Assembly (NCBI RefSeq): GCF_023053635.1
Contig: NC_086184.1
Location: 11,003,379 to 11,067,378, forward strand
Reading direction: 5' to 3'
Length of the DNA: 64,000 nucleotides
Source: Elgaria multicarinata webbii
Taxonomy: Eukaryota > Chordata > Lepidosauria > Squamata > Anguidae
Shown here in pieces: positions 63,820 through 64,000 of this stretch. A program made the translations under genes and the position numbers. Position 1 is the first letter of the stretch; every line of letters begins with the position of its first letter. The notes beneath the pieces were generated by a model. The model saw only the letters and a list, made by a program, of their open reading frames with translations, searched no databases and had not been told where the DNA came from.

Positions 63820-64000
63820 ATTGATCATGGCAACAAGGAAGAGGGCCTTTTCAGTGGTGGCCCCCCAATTATGGAATGATCTCCCCAATGAGGCTTGCCT
63901 GGCACCAACATTGTTATCCTTTTGGCGCCAGGTTAAGACTTTTCTCTTCTCCCAGGCAGTTAACAACATATGCTAAATTTTTAACTGACCCCAGAATAGC
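63820..64000 (+). mobile_element. LINE 3' part, plus strand, cut by window edge
   Basis: ATGGCAACAAGGAAGAGGGC, CCAATTATGGAATGATCTCC (WNDLP block) and CTTTTGGCGCCAGGTTAAGA (FWRQVKTFLF), then the 3' UTR runs off the window. Confidence 0.75.

Overview
The window is vertebrate nuclear DNA, most likely from a squamate reptile (lizard). The evidence is two multi-exon genes with CpG-rich promoters in a sea of CR1/L2-type LINE tails with TAAA or ATAA repeats, tRNA-derived SINEs with A/B boxes of the type common in lizards, Tc1 and hAT MITEs, and long AAT/TTC microsatellites. The organism call is inference from repeat style; no database was consulted.

Two protein genes stand head to head. On the minus strand (ATG at 10558, stop at 3671) is CNEP1R1, the regulatory subunit of the nuclear-envelope lipin phosphatase CTDNEP1. 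All six coding exons join in frame to give 125 residues. Its fourth intron has the hallmarks of a minor-spliceosome (U12) intron. On the plus strand (CpG island about 12.63-13.04 kb, ATG at 14410, stop at 34009, poly(A) signal at 34269) is an NCOA5-like gene of 11 coding exons. It encodes an anticodon-binding-like domain, an LxxLL motif and a proline/leucine-rich tail with repeated LLPTPG. One junction, between exons 4 and 5, is one base out of frame with canonical splice sites.

Layout: 1-3.67 kb is the CNEP1R1 3' side with one unidentified minus-strand reading frame near 0.24-0.40 kb. 3.67-10.56 kb is CNEP1R1, with an LTR fossil, a Tc1 MITE and an L2 copy with a clean 270-codon frame in its introns. 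10.56-12.6 kb is the spacer between the promoters, with a hAT-type MITE bounded by a perfect 8-bp duplication. 12.6-34.3 kb is the NCOA5-like gene; its introns hold a 110-bp minisatellite, LINE rubble and an LTR fossil. 34.3-64 kb shows no convincing host exon. It is intergenic and filled with nested LINEs, SINEs, MITEs, an LTR fossil and microsatellites, including a striking 366-bp GC-rich foldback element nested in an L2 copy at 61.7-62.1 kb.

No rRNA, functional tRNA, CRISPR or bacterial-type operon is present. All boundaries were found by eye; family names for repeats are by recognition of ends and protein motifs.
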